Shown here in pieces: positions 55,599 through 62,635 of a DNA stretch of 64,000 nucleotides (position 1 is its first letter; every line of letters starts with the position of its first letter). Under the pieces are notes generated by a model. That model searched no databases. It was not told the origin of the DNA and saw only the letters and a program-made list of their open reading frames with translations. Source of the DNA: Methylobacterium terrae (lineage in GTDB: Bacteria; Pseudomonadota; Alphaproteobacteria; Rhizobiales; Beijerinckiaceae); the NCBI RefSeq assembly GCF_003173755.1, contig NZ_CP029553.1:2802501-2866500 (forward strand), read 5' to 3'. Position numbers and translations under genes: made by a program.

Positions 55599-55742
55599 GC
55601 GTCCCGGCCTATCTCGCCCTCACCTCCACCCTGGTCCTATCCTGCGCCCGGGGTGCGGTGGCGTGATCGAGGCGGGCGGCGCGGCGCCTCGACGATAGGA
55701 AGCGCTGGTGACCCACCCTCCTGCCGATCCCGAGCCCCTGCG

Positions 55743-56060
55743 TCATTTGTCTGAGGGCTCGCCGTGCCTTGAGGCCACGGCCGACATGGGGGAAGCATCG
55801 CTCGAAATCAGTCCTGAAGTATAATTCAGCGCAACGGATCTTACTATGCTGAAATCTAATCTAAACAGCAACAGTCCTGTCTTATCTGTTACATCCATAT
55901 GAAAATCGTCATGCCAGTCAATTAATTTCGCATTCGATTGTAATATTTCACCCATGTAACGTATCGCATGCGACTGTGCATCTTGCCAATTAGGTAATTC
56001 TGCACCCTCAGGATCGAGAACAGCGGCGCTATCAAAAACATGAAAGTAGAAGCGAGGCAT
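55743..56060 (-). CDS. DUF6894 family protein
   Basis: A 105-residue protein with the family start MPRFYFHVFD, then LDPEGAELPNWQDAQSHAIRY and the end strands FHMDVTDKTGLLLFRLDFS. DUF6894 proteins occur in many copies in Methylobacterium and related genera; their role is unknown. The start ATG 56060 matches the family. The base composition is lower in GC than the neighbours. It runs opposite to the left prophage genes. Confidence 0.8.
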   Translation of the reverse strand: MPRFYFHVFDSAAVLDPEGAELPNWQDAQSHAIRYMGEILQSNAKLIDWHDDFHMDVTDKTGLLLFRLDFSIVRSVALNYTSGLISSDASPMSAVASRHGEPSDK

Positions 56061-56289
56061 TTTTGCTCCAGCCGATAAATGGCGGGAGCCAACGCTCTCA
56101 CTCATAGACGTGCCAATTAATCGTTGTCTACGATTGCCGTCGATCTAACACACCGGCCGATGCCGCGCTCACCCTTTTGTTACGCAGATTGATTTCTGTC
56201 CTTTATGTCGCACCCTGCGAGAAGTTGATCGGTTTGGGGGCGTCCGCATTCCGCGCTGAGGCCCGCTGGGCCACAACGATGCGAAGGCT

Positions 56290-56805
56290 TCATTGGATGA
56301 TCGCGCTGACCCTCGGCACCTCGCTCAGCCGTGTCGTGAAACGCGGCGAGCGCATCTCGAACTTCGTCGACCAGGTGCGCTTCTCGACGAGCCCCGCCCG
56401 CGCCGGCACCACGGCGCCGCGGCCGAACCGGCTGTTGCAGGCATCCATCGCTGCCATCAACGCGCCAGACTTCTCCCGGTCGAAGTTGTCGAACAGCGGG
56501 CGGGGCGCCTCGTCGAGCGGCACGAGGTCGGTTGTCACCAGCCCGGCCTTGCTGTAGCGCCAAGGCGTCGGCCCCTGCTCACGCCAGGTCATTGCCACGC
56601 CGCGGATCGCCGCATCGATCAGATGGCGACTGTCGTTCGTCGCTTCCGGCAGATGCACCACCTTCGAGGCCGAGCGCATCGGCTCGCCGCGGTCGTGCTC
56701 GCTGGTGTGATAGAAGACCGTGACAGCCGAGACCGCCAGCCCGTCGCGCCGCAACTTCTCGCCGAGGCGCGTCGCGTGGGCCGCCACCGCCTGCTCAAGC
56801 ACCGT
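56290..56805 (-). pseudogene. umuC fragment (C-terminal part of error-prone polymerase Y)
   Basis: The minus-strand frame keeps the little-finger and C-terminal region of UmuC: EQAVAAHATRLGEKLRRDGL, VTVFYHTSEH, EATNDSRHLIDAAIRGVAMT, WRYSKAGLVTTDLVPLDEAP, ALMAAMDACNSRFGRGAVV and the end SPRFTTRLSEVP. The catalytic palm with its acidic residues (more than half the protein) is missing. Homology stops abruptly near 56805, where an unrelated plus-strand remnant begins. It cannot be an active polymerase. Confidence 0.8.
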
Positions 56806-56814
56806 CCGCTCGGC

Positions 56815-56976
56815 GATGCGCTCAAGCGCGCCGAGGCGATCGCCAGTCGGATGCCGGGCGCGGCGGCCCTGCGGATCGTCGCGGACGACGAGACAGGCGA
56901 GCTGGAGAGCGCGACGATCCTCGGCCAGTTCGGCGAGGTGCCGGAGGACTTCGCGGAGCAGGTCAGTGGCGGGTGA
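56815..56976 (+). pseudogene. 5'-truncated hypothetical gene fragment
   Basis: The plus-strand frame ALKRAEAIASRMPGAAALRI and VADDETGELESATILGQFGE then EVPEDFAEQVSGG reads like the C-terminal half of a small conserved protein. Its 5' part is absent because it abuts the umuC fragment, which faces the other way. No start codon fits. Confidence 0.45.
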
Positions 56977-57410
56977 CGGCGCGCGCACGAAAAACCCGCC
57001 GCGGCGGGGAGCCGGGCGGGCCAGTCGGATCGAACATGCCCCAATGAGGGCTCCACAACCTTGCGGTGTCATGGCTCGATCCACCACCTCCGAAAATGCA
57101 TGGTGCTGGCGCGTTACGCTCAAGGCGATGTGCAAGGGATCGGAGGCGTCCTGACTGGCGGCAGAGGATGCCGCTGGTCCTCGTCATCGGCCGGGACGTG
57201 TCGTGGCCGGATGGGTGGGAGGAGCGAGGAGCCGCCGTCGCCACCCTTGGGTGTATCATGAGCGCTACAGATTGAAGTTTTCCGATCTTATCTCGGAAAC
57301 GCTCATCCTCCTACGGCCTAAGACAATTGACCTATCCGCGGAGTCAAGCCAGGAGGATTGTGCACGACGCTTACGTTTTGCGTGGGCGATGAACTCCGGG
57401 GGGAAAATCA
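56977..57410. other. intergenic region upstream of the Hint protein
   Basis: No firm gene. A 35-codon frame at 57168-57275 (MPLVLVIGRDVSWPDG) may be a remnant. An inverted repeat TTTCCGA-N7-TCGGAAA lies near 57284-57304 in AT-richer DNA, and GGGGGGAAAA precedes the ATG at 57411. Confidence 0.4.
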
Positions 57411-58460
57411 ATGGCGGCCGGTATCGGGAGCAATCCATTTTTCCAGTATCAATATTTCAACGCCGCCAATGTGGCATCGGTTCAGGCACTAGCTTATTCA
57501 AACAGTGGCTCAGGGTCTGCAACTTTCAGCGCCCTAAATTCTAAATACGGGACATATAAACAGTACGCTCTGAACAATCAGGGGGAGGACACGAGATATC
57601 TCTACGGAGTAAACGCAGACGGCACCAATACCTATATCGGCCTTCTATCTACACCCTCGACGGTGATCGGCGTTCAGCGCATTGGAATTACGCAGCTGGA
57701 TACGCGCGATCTGTTCCTGCTTCAGAGCACAAGCGGTGATACGGTCGCTTTTTCGAATAACCCGATCACTCCCGGCAGTTCGGTGACGTTCACTCCGCAG
57801 CAGGGCGATTACATCGCGCCGGTGTGCTTCACGACCGGCACCCTGATCCGCACCGCCCGCGGCGAGGTCGCCGTCGAGGACCTGCGGGTCGGCGACCGCG
57901 CCGTCACCGCCTCCGGCGCCCTTCGTCCGATCGTCTGGATCGGGCATCGCGCCATCGCGGCCGCCGGTCCGCTCCTGCCGCACGACCAGCAGCCGGTCCG
58001 CATCCGCGCCGGCGCCTTCGGGGCCGGGCTCCCGGCCCGTGACCTGCGCCTCTCGCCCGGCCACCCGGTCCTCGTCGGCGCCGAGGCCGGGAACGAGGGC
58101 GGCCACCTCGTGCCGGTGATGTGCCTGATCAACGGCACCACCATCGCCCGCGAGCCGGTGGCGGCCGTCACCTACTGGCACGTCGAGCTCGACAGCCACG
58201 ACATCCTGCTCGCCGAGGGGCTTCCCGCCGAGAGCTATCTCGACTGGGGCGACCGGCCGTTCTTCACCGAAGGCTCCGATCACGCGCTCCACAACCCCGA
58301 CTTCGTCGTGCCGGGTCTCGCCGCCCGCTGCCGGCCGGTGGCGGTCGACGGGCCGGTGGTCGAGGCCGAGCGGGCGCGCCTGTCGGGCGTGTTCGCGGCG
58401 GCTCTGGGAGCCGACTGCGCCTGGGACGAGGCCGAGCGCTTTACCTGGGTCGCTGCGTAG
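57411..58460 (+). CDS. Hint-domain (Hedgehog/intein-type) protein with foreign N-terminus
   Basis: A 349-residue protein. Residues 1-138 are rich in Ser, Asn, Tyr and Gly (QYQYFNAANVASVQALAYSN) and coded with much lower GC. The Hint domain starts at the catalytic cysteine in CFTTGTLIRTARGEVAVEDL (about residue 138), followed by GDRAVTASG, a histidine-containing LSPGHPVLV block, and a GC-rich C-terminal part that is well conserved in secreted bacterial Hint_2 proteins. Hint domains can self-cleave at that cysteine. The terminal asparagine-type splicing residues are not obvious, so cleavage without splicing is expected. Confidence 0.8.
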   Translation: MAAGIGSNPFFQYQYFNAANVASVQALAYSNSGSGSATFSALNSKYGTYKQYALNNQGEDTRYLYGVNADGTNTYIGLLSTPSTVIGVQRIGITQLDTRDLFLLQSTSGDTVAFSNNPITPGSSVTFTPQQGDYIAPVCFTTGTLIRTARGEVAVEDLRVGDRAVTASGALRPIVWIGHRAIAAAGPLLPHDQQPVRIRAGAFGAGLPARDLRLSPGHPVLVGAEAGNEGGHLVPVMCLINGTTIAREPVAAVTYWHVELDSHDILLAEGLPAESYLDWGDRPFFTEGSDHALHNPDFVVPGLAARCRPVAVDGPVVEAERARLSGVFAAALGADCAWDEAERFTWVAA

Positions 58461-58469
58461 GCCCAGAGA

Positions 58470-58504
58470 CAAGAAAGCCCCGCTCGGCGACTGCCGGCGG
58501 GGCT
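58470..58504 (-). terminator. terminator of the prophage late operon
   Basis: AGCCCCGC (58476-58483) and GCGGGGCT (58497-58504) pair, with an inner CGGC/GCCG. On the minus strand TTTCTT follows directly. It lies about 65 bases after the stop of the last lysis-region gene and also faces the Hint gene end. Confidence 0.8.
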
Positions 58505-58570
58505 GAAGGTCGTCTCGGGGTCTCGATGAAGTCGCTGGTCAACGGTCCGGCGACGCAGAGGGTTCCCAGG

Positions 58571-59095
58571 TCAGCCCAGGCCCTGGCCGAAGATCGCACC
58601 CGCTTCGGTCCATCGATCGATCGCGTAGCTCGCCAGCACCATCATGAAGATGGCGACCGCAACCACAGCGCCCCACCGGATCCAACGCTGCGGCGGCACC
58701 CGCTCCTCGCCGATCGCCTCATCGGCGATCAGGTGGAAGTAGGCACCACAGGCAACCAGGAAGAGGCCATAGGCCACGATCGTGGAGTTCGCGAGCCACA
58801 TCGGCTGATCAAGCCAGCGCCACACGATCGACCACCAGCGCCCGAGCTGCGTTCCCGCCCAGGACAGGAAGATGCCGAGCGCCAGCCAGTGGACCTTGTT
58901 GAGCGGCAGGCGACCGAACACGATGTCCCGGGTGGTCGTGAAGTAGGCCACGCACACCCCGGCCGCGAGCGCGACGATGGCGGCATTCAGGATCCCGATC
59001 AGGGTCTCGGCGTCGAAGACCAGAGCCGCGCCCAGGAACAACGCGTTGGGCAGCACGAACAGCAGGGACAGGCGTGACGTGAGGATGTGCTTCAT
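58571..59095 (-). CDS. prophage membrane protein (174 residues)
   Basis: A protein with about five hydrophobic helices (LSLLFVLPNALFLGAALVF, AAIVALAAGVCVAYF, HWLALGIFLSWAGTQ, TIVAYGLFLVACGAYF, VAVAIFMMVLASYAID). It has no recognised motif. It is the last gene of the late operon, starting with an ATGA overlap, and ends just before a terminator. A lysis-accessory or superinfection-related role is possible but unproven. Confidence 0.7.
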   Translation of the reverse strand: MKHILTSRLSLLFVLPNALFLGAALVFDAETLIGILNAAIVALAAGVCVAYFTTTRDIVFGRLPLNKVHWLALGIFLSWAGTQLGRWWSIVWRWLDQPMWLANSTIVAYGLFLVACGAYFHLIADEAIGEERVPPQRWIRWGAVVAVAIFMMVLASYAIDRWTEAGAIFGQGLG

Positions 59096-59340
59096 CGATC
59101 CCGTTCCAGGAGAGCGTTGAGAGTGGCGATCTGCCGGTTGCGGTGCTCCACTCGCCGCTCGGCGGCATCGACCGTGACGCGCATGTCCTCGACCCGACGC
59201 TCCTGCTTACGTGCCGCGTTCTCCAGTTCGAGCGCCGACAGCGCGTGGAGTTCTGCGGCACGGCGCAGGTTGGCCCCCGCGTCGGAGCAGCGAGCCGGGA
59301 AGAGGCGGTCGAGAAGCATCTGGATCCTCCGTCGGATCAT
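59092..59340 (-). CDS. small coiled-coil prophage protein
   Basis: An 82-residue, strongly helical and charged protein (ELENAARKQERRVEDMRVTV, DAAERRVEHRNRQIATLNAL). It has no signal peptide or transmembrane segment. It overlaps both neighbours by ATGA. It is located in the lysis region; the role is unknown. Confidence 0.62.
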   Translation of the reverse strand: MIRRRIQMLLDRLFPARCSDAGANLRRAAELHALSALELENAARKQERRVEDMRVTVDAAERRVEHRNRQIATLNALLERDR

Positions 59341-59678
59341 CACGCGCCTCCACGGCAGATCGTGTCGATCCGACGCTGGATCTCGCTCATCCTGTCTCGG
59401 ATCCGCTCGTCGCTGCCCTCCATCTCCTTCTGGAGCAGGGCGAGCATGCGCAGGATCTCGGTCTGCCCGGCACGGATCGCGTTGAGACCAGCGGCTGTCT
59501 CGATGTTGGTGCTGGCTTGGCGCTCCAGCGCAGCCGTGTTGATCTTGGCATCGGAGACCCGGGCCTCCTGGCAGCCCTGCACGAGCTTGTGCAGGTAGAC
59601 GACCACCGCGCACAGCAGGCCTATCGCGCCGTAGGGCCCATAGTCCCTGAGGAGCGCGGCGATCTCGATGCCGGTCAC
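59340..59678 (-). CDS. prophage membrane-anchored coiled-coil protein
   Basis: A 112-residue protein with one N-terminal helix (YGPYGAIGLLCAVVVYLHKL) and a long coiled coil, the shape of an inner-membrane spanin. The start is GTG 59678, directly abutting the preceding stop. Its position after holin and endolysin supports a spanin-like lysis function, but sequence identity to known spanins is not claimed. Confidence 0.6.
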   Translation of the reverse strand: MTGIEIAALLRDYGPYGAIGLLCAVVVYLHKLVQGCQEARVSDAKINTAALERQASTNIETAAGLNAIRAGQTEILRMLALLQKEMEGSDERIRDRMSEIQRRIDTICRGGA

Positions 59679-59873
59679 CTACCGCTTGCCCCATCCGCAC
59701 ACGGCAACGCCCCGGGCGTTGTGCGCCCGGACCTGCCGGCGGGTCTCCGGCGTGTCACGGACGCTGTAGGTGATCGGTCGAGCGGTCTGGCAGAACCGTG
59801 CCGCGTCGACCTGGATCTCGGGACTGGTGCAGGCGAACACGAAGAAGCCCGCGGCGGCGCAGGTGAAGGTCAT
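59679..59873 (-). CDS. small Cys-containing prophage protein, possible outer spanin
   Basis: A 64-residue protein with a short hydrophobic N-terminus containing FACTSPE, which could be a weak lipobox-like site. It is followed by a pattern that I recall from many alphaproteobacterial prophages: FCQTARPITYSVRDTPETRR then HNARGVAVCGWGK. It overlaps the upstream coiled-coil gene by ATGA. It may be an outer-membrane lysis component; the function is unproven. Confidence 0.6.
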   Translation of the reverse strand: MTFTCAAAGFFVFACTSPEIQVDAARFCQTARPITYSVRDTPETRRQVRAHNARGVAVCGWGKR

Positions 59874-60100
59874 GTTCCGTCCTTTCGCAGGAAGGGGTCA
59901 TCGGGATCCTCGGGCGCGGCCGTGGCGGCTTCGGCCGCTGCCTGCGCTTCGGCTTCCTGGTGCTCGGCTTCGCGCCGGCTGTCCTCGGCCTGTGTCTTGG
60001 CACCGAGATCCCGGAAGGCCTTTTCCGCCTCCCGGTTCGCCAGCCACTGCGTGACGATCTTGGCGACGAGGCTGAGCGCCAAGGACAGCCAGCCGGGCAT
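59870..60100 (-). CDS. small prophage membrane/coiled-coil protein
   Basis: A 76-residue protein with an N-terminal hydrophobic helix (WLSLALSLVAKIVTQWLA) and a charged, alanine/glutamate-rich tail (EAEHQEAEAQAAAEAATAAP). It is coupled to the holin gene by ATGA. It is probably a lysis accessory. Confidence 0.62.
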   Translation of the reverse strand: MPGWLSLALSLVAKIVTQWLANREAEKAFRDLGAKTQAEDSRREAEHQEAEAQAAAEAATAAPEDPDDPFLRKDGT

Positions 60101-60366
60101 CAGCCGGTCACCACCTTCGGGCCGGCCGCCTCGGCGATGTGCTGCGAGGTCGTGACGATCTGGGCCACCTGCGGCACGGCCGCGGCGCTCTGCACCAGGG
60201 CGGTGTTGCGGCGGGCGTAGAGGCCCCAGGCGGTCACGGTGATCGTCACGATGGCGCCGGTGACCGCGGTGGCGGTGTCGGCATCAATCCAGCCGCGGCC
60301 GACGGCAATGCCGCCTCCGAACTGCAGGATGGTGCGCAGCAGAGAGGCGATCTGTTCACTGTTCAT
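60100..60366 (-). CDS. phage holin, Pam3-gp28-like
   Basis: An 88-residue protein: NSEQIASLLRTILQFGGGIA, then GRGWIDADTATAVTGAIVTI and a second helix TVTAWGLYARRN. The two-helix layout with the QLGG(G)..GRG.ID motif is the small holin family found in alphaproteobacterial phages. It would form membrane lesions that release the endolysin. It is followed by three overlapping lysis genes. Confidence 0.7.
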   Translation of the reverse strand: MNSEQIASLLRTILQFGGGIAVGRGWIDADTATAVTGAIVTITVTAWGLYARRNTALVQSAAAVPQVAQIVTTSQHIAEAAGPKVVTG

Positions 60367-60533
60367 GACGATGTCCTAATTGTGGGGTGCTCGGCTGGCC
60401 CGGCCGGCGCGGGTATTTGATCGACCTCTGACCCGGACACATTTTAGCGCAGGGCATCAAGGGCTTAGGTCTTGACCGGGTTTTGATCGCCCGGCCGGCG
60501 CGGGTGAACTGCCGCGAAATCTGCGGCGGTTGG

Positions 60534-60794
60534 TCAGCGGGTGCGCCGCCCGCCGAGCGCCTGGCACCGGTCCAGCGCCTCGTTGATCGCCCGCTCGATC
60601 ACGATCTGCATCTTCGTGATCCGCTGCGTCGGGCGCTCGCTGGTCGGCTCGTCGATCAGGGCGTCGATGTGGCGCGCTGCAGCCAGCGCGATCCGGTCGA
60701 CGGGCGGATCCTGCGCGTCGCCGAGGGGCATCGGGCCGGCGATCGGGGCCGGCATGACCGGTTCGTTCGGCGGGATGAGCCGGCGGGCGGGCAT
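60534..60794 (-). CDS. small prophage protein (86 residues)
   Basis: A soluble protein with a proline-rich N-terminus and a helical C-terminus (RITKMQIVIERAINEALDRC). It overlaps the endolysin stop by ATGA and lies before the holin. No family is recognised. Between it and the holin are two copies of CCCGGCCGGCGCGGGT (about 60402 and 60490). Confidence 0.58.
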   Translation of the reverse strand: MPARRLIPPNEPVMPAPIAGPMPLGDAQDPPVDRIALAAARHIDALIDEPTSERPTQRITKMQIVIERAINEALDRCQALGGRRTR

Positions 60795-61366
60795 CACGCA
60801 GCCATCGCCTTCCCGCAGGTCGGGCACTTCGCGGGCGCCGCGGACGCGGGCTCGGCCGCCATAGCGAGCGCCGCCTTACGCACCTCCTCGACCCGGCGCG
60901 ACCAGCCCTTCCCGAACCGCGGCCAGGTCGACAGCTGCCGCAGGAACGCCAGCCGGCCGTCGCACAGGGCGTCGATCAGGTCGGCGGGCTTGTGCCGCGC
61001 CACGGCCGCCAGGGTGAGCGGCCCGAGCGCGCCGTCGTCGGCGATCTGGAGCGCACGCTGCAGCCCGATCACCGCGCGCTTCGGGCCGCTGTTCACCGCG
61101 AAGTCGAACAGGGCGTAGCCCAGGCCGGGCGGAAGGGCGTCGCCCTGGATCGCGTCCCAGAACCGGCGCCGGTAGATCGGCGCGACGGTCGCGACCGTGA
61201 GCGCCTTGACCTCCGCCTTGGTCGCCGGACGGCCGAGCCACAGGCTCAACGTGCCGATCGTCACCCCGAGGTTGGTGGCGCCACCCGGGTCGGCCGGGTC
61301 GTCCACGTAGCCGCCCTCGTGCTTCAGGACGAGCGGAAGCGCCCGCTCGAATGTGCTCGCGGTCAT
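60794..61366 (-). CDS. phage endolysin, glycoside hydrolase family 108
   Basis: A 190-residue muramidase. The GH108 N-terminal motif VLKHEGGYVDDPADPGGATN supplies the catalytic glutamate, and YALFDFAVNSGPKRAVIGLQ is the usual peptidoglycan-binding-side motif. It lacks a signal peptide, so it depends on the holin. The end has CPTCGK, a small metal-type knuckle not required for catalysis. The ATG at 61366 fits the family start. Confidence 0.88.
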   Translation of the reverse strand: MTASTFERALPLVLKHEGGYVDDPADPGGATNLGVTIGTLSLWLGRPATKAEVKALTVATVAPIYRRRFWDAIQGDALPPGLGYALFDFAVNSGPKRAVIGLQRALQIADDGALGPLTLAAVARHKPADLIDALCDGRLAFLRQLSTWPRFGKGWSRRVEEVRKAALAMAAEPASAAPAKCPTCGKAMAA

Positions 61367-61392
61367 CGGGATCTCCAGATTGTCGAGGGGGC

Positions 61393-61701
61393 TTACGCCT
61401 TGGCGAGCGCCCGGCTTGCCGAGGCCCGGGGAGCGCGCGACGGCGAAGGGGCGGGAGCAGGCTCGGCGGCGCCCGGTTCGGAGAGCGGCAGCCGGACGAT
61501 CGCCGCGATTTCCGACAGGGCGATCCCGGGGATCTGCAGCACGGTCTGGCCCGGCTTGTTCTGCTGGCGCAGTTCTAGCGAAGCGATGCTGTTGCCGTCG
61601 CTGCCGATCTTCCACTCTTCGACGCCGTCGATGACGAACGAGCCGCCGGAGCGCAGGAAAAATTGCAGCTTGGCGACCGGCTTGGGGGCGCCGGCGCTCA
61701 C
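61393..61701 (-). CDS. prophage protein of unknown function (102 residues)
   Basis: Starts at GTG 61701, overlapping the previous stop. The beta-rich first part (KLQFFLRSGGSFVIDGVEEW, KIGSDGNSIASLELRQQN) leads to a proline/alanine-rich tail. It is not recognised. It lies between tail genes and endolysin. Confidence 0.6.
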   Translation of the reverse strand: MSAGAPKPVAKLQFFLRSGGSFVIDGVEEWKIGSDGNSIASLELRQQNKPGQTVLQIPGIALSEIAAIVRLPLSEPGAAEPAPAPSPSRAPRASASRALAKA

Positions 61702-61991
61702 GGCAGTACCTCGAGGTTGGCCGTCGCGACCGGGAACTGGATCGTCATGCCCGACGCGTTGACGCCCATCAGGGTCGTCAGCGGCGAGAACTCGGGGTCG
61801 CAGAGCATCACGATACCCACATCGCCCGTCAGGAAATCGCCGGGGATGCCGTCGCGCCGGTCGATCTTGACCCGGTCGCCGGGCTTGAAGGGCGCCTCGC
61901 GGGTGCGCCGCTCGTACTCGGCCTGCACGTGGTCGGCGATCGCCTCCGGGGTGTCGAGCGTGCGCTTCGTGGTCTCGGTCACGGTGATCAT
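61698..61991 (-). CDS. prophage protein of unknown function (97 residues)
   Basis: A soluble protein with an N-terminal helix (TPEAIADHVQAEYERRTREA) and a KOW/SH3-like beta part (FKPGDRVKIDRRDGIPGDF, TGDVGIVML). The GDRVKI pattern suggests a small barrel. It overlaps the next gene by GTGA. Confidence 0.6.
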   Translation of the reverse strand: MITVTETTKRTLDTPEAIADHVQAEYERRTREAPFKPGDRVKIDRRDGIPGDFLTGDVGIVMLCDPEFSPLTTLMGVNASGMTIQFPVATANLEVLP

Positions 61992-62022
61992 GGGGTGGCT
62001 CCGTCAGGGGCAGAGGTGGAAG

Positions 62023-62628
62023 TCAGAGGGCGGCGGCGGCGCGCCACAGCGCGTCGAGCGCCGCGGCGTCGTAGCCGAGGGCGGCGCCGAGCTGCGCGAC
62101 CATGGGGTGGGCACGCTCGAACGAGGTGGCGCCCGACAGCAGCATCCGGGCGGCGAAGCGCTCCGCCTCCGGCAGGCTCGCCACCGCCGCCTCGATGCGC
62201 TCCGGCAGCGTGCCGGTCATGACCGCGGCCAGCGCCTCGTCGGGCGTGATCGCCCCGGCCTGCGCGAGTGCCTGGAAGAACTGCCGATCCGATACCGCCG
62301 GCAGGCCCGCGGCCGGCGCCGGCGCGGCTTGTAGCGCCGCGAGCTGCGCCGCCAGGGCATCGCGCTCCCGCCGCGCGGCCTCCGCCTCGGCCAGCGCCGC
62401 GTCCCGCCCCGCCAGCGCCGCCGCGTCGATCCCCGCCAGCACCGCCGAGAGCGGGAACCCCGCGGCCTCCGCCTGCACCGGGGTCAGCGTGCCAGACTGG
62501 ACGAACTGCGCCTCCCTCGCCCCGGGCGGCGTCACGTACTGGCCCAGCACCACGTGCCAGGCCGGCGGCTCGGCCGAGCCCGCCGGCCGGCCGCGAAACA
62601 GGAACTCGTAGAGGAAGGGCTCGCTCAT
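62023..62628 (-). CDS. tail-associated prophage protein, possible fibre chaperone
   Basis: A 201-residue protein. The N-terminal part FLYEFLFRGRPAGSAEPPAW reads like small tail proteins that begin with a substrate line. The middle is an alanine/glutamate coiled coil (DAALAEAEAARRERDALAAQ), and the end is helical (ERFAARMLLSGATSFERAHP). It follows the tail protein gene, where fibre-assembly proteins usually lie. The assignment is positional. Confidence 0.55.
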   Translation of the reverse strand: MSEPFLYEFLFRGRPAGSAEPPAWHVVLGQYVTPPGAREAQFVQSGTLTPVQAEAAGFPLSAVLAGIDAAALAGRDAALAEAEAARRERDALAAQLAALQAAPAPAAGLPAVSDRQFFQALAQAGAITPDEALAAVMTGTLPERIEAAVASLPEAERFAARMLLSGATSFERAHPMVAQLGAALGYDAAALDALWRAAAAL

Positions 62629-62635
62629 GATGACC

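Noticed and set aside
57168..57275. 35-codon frame before the Hint gene
   Set aside because: The sequence looks protein-like, but it is too short, with weak start context and no recognisable family.
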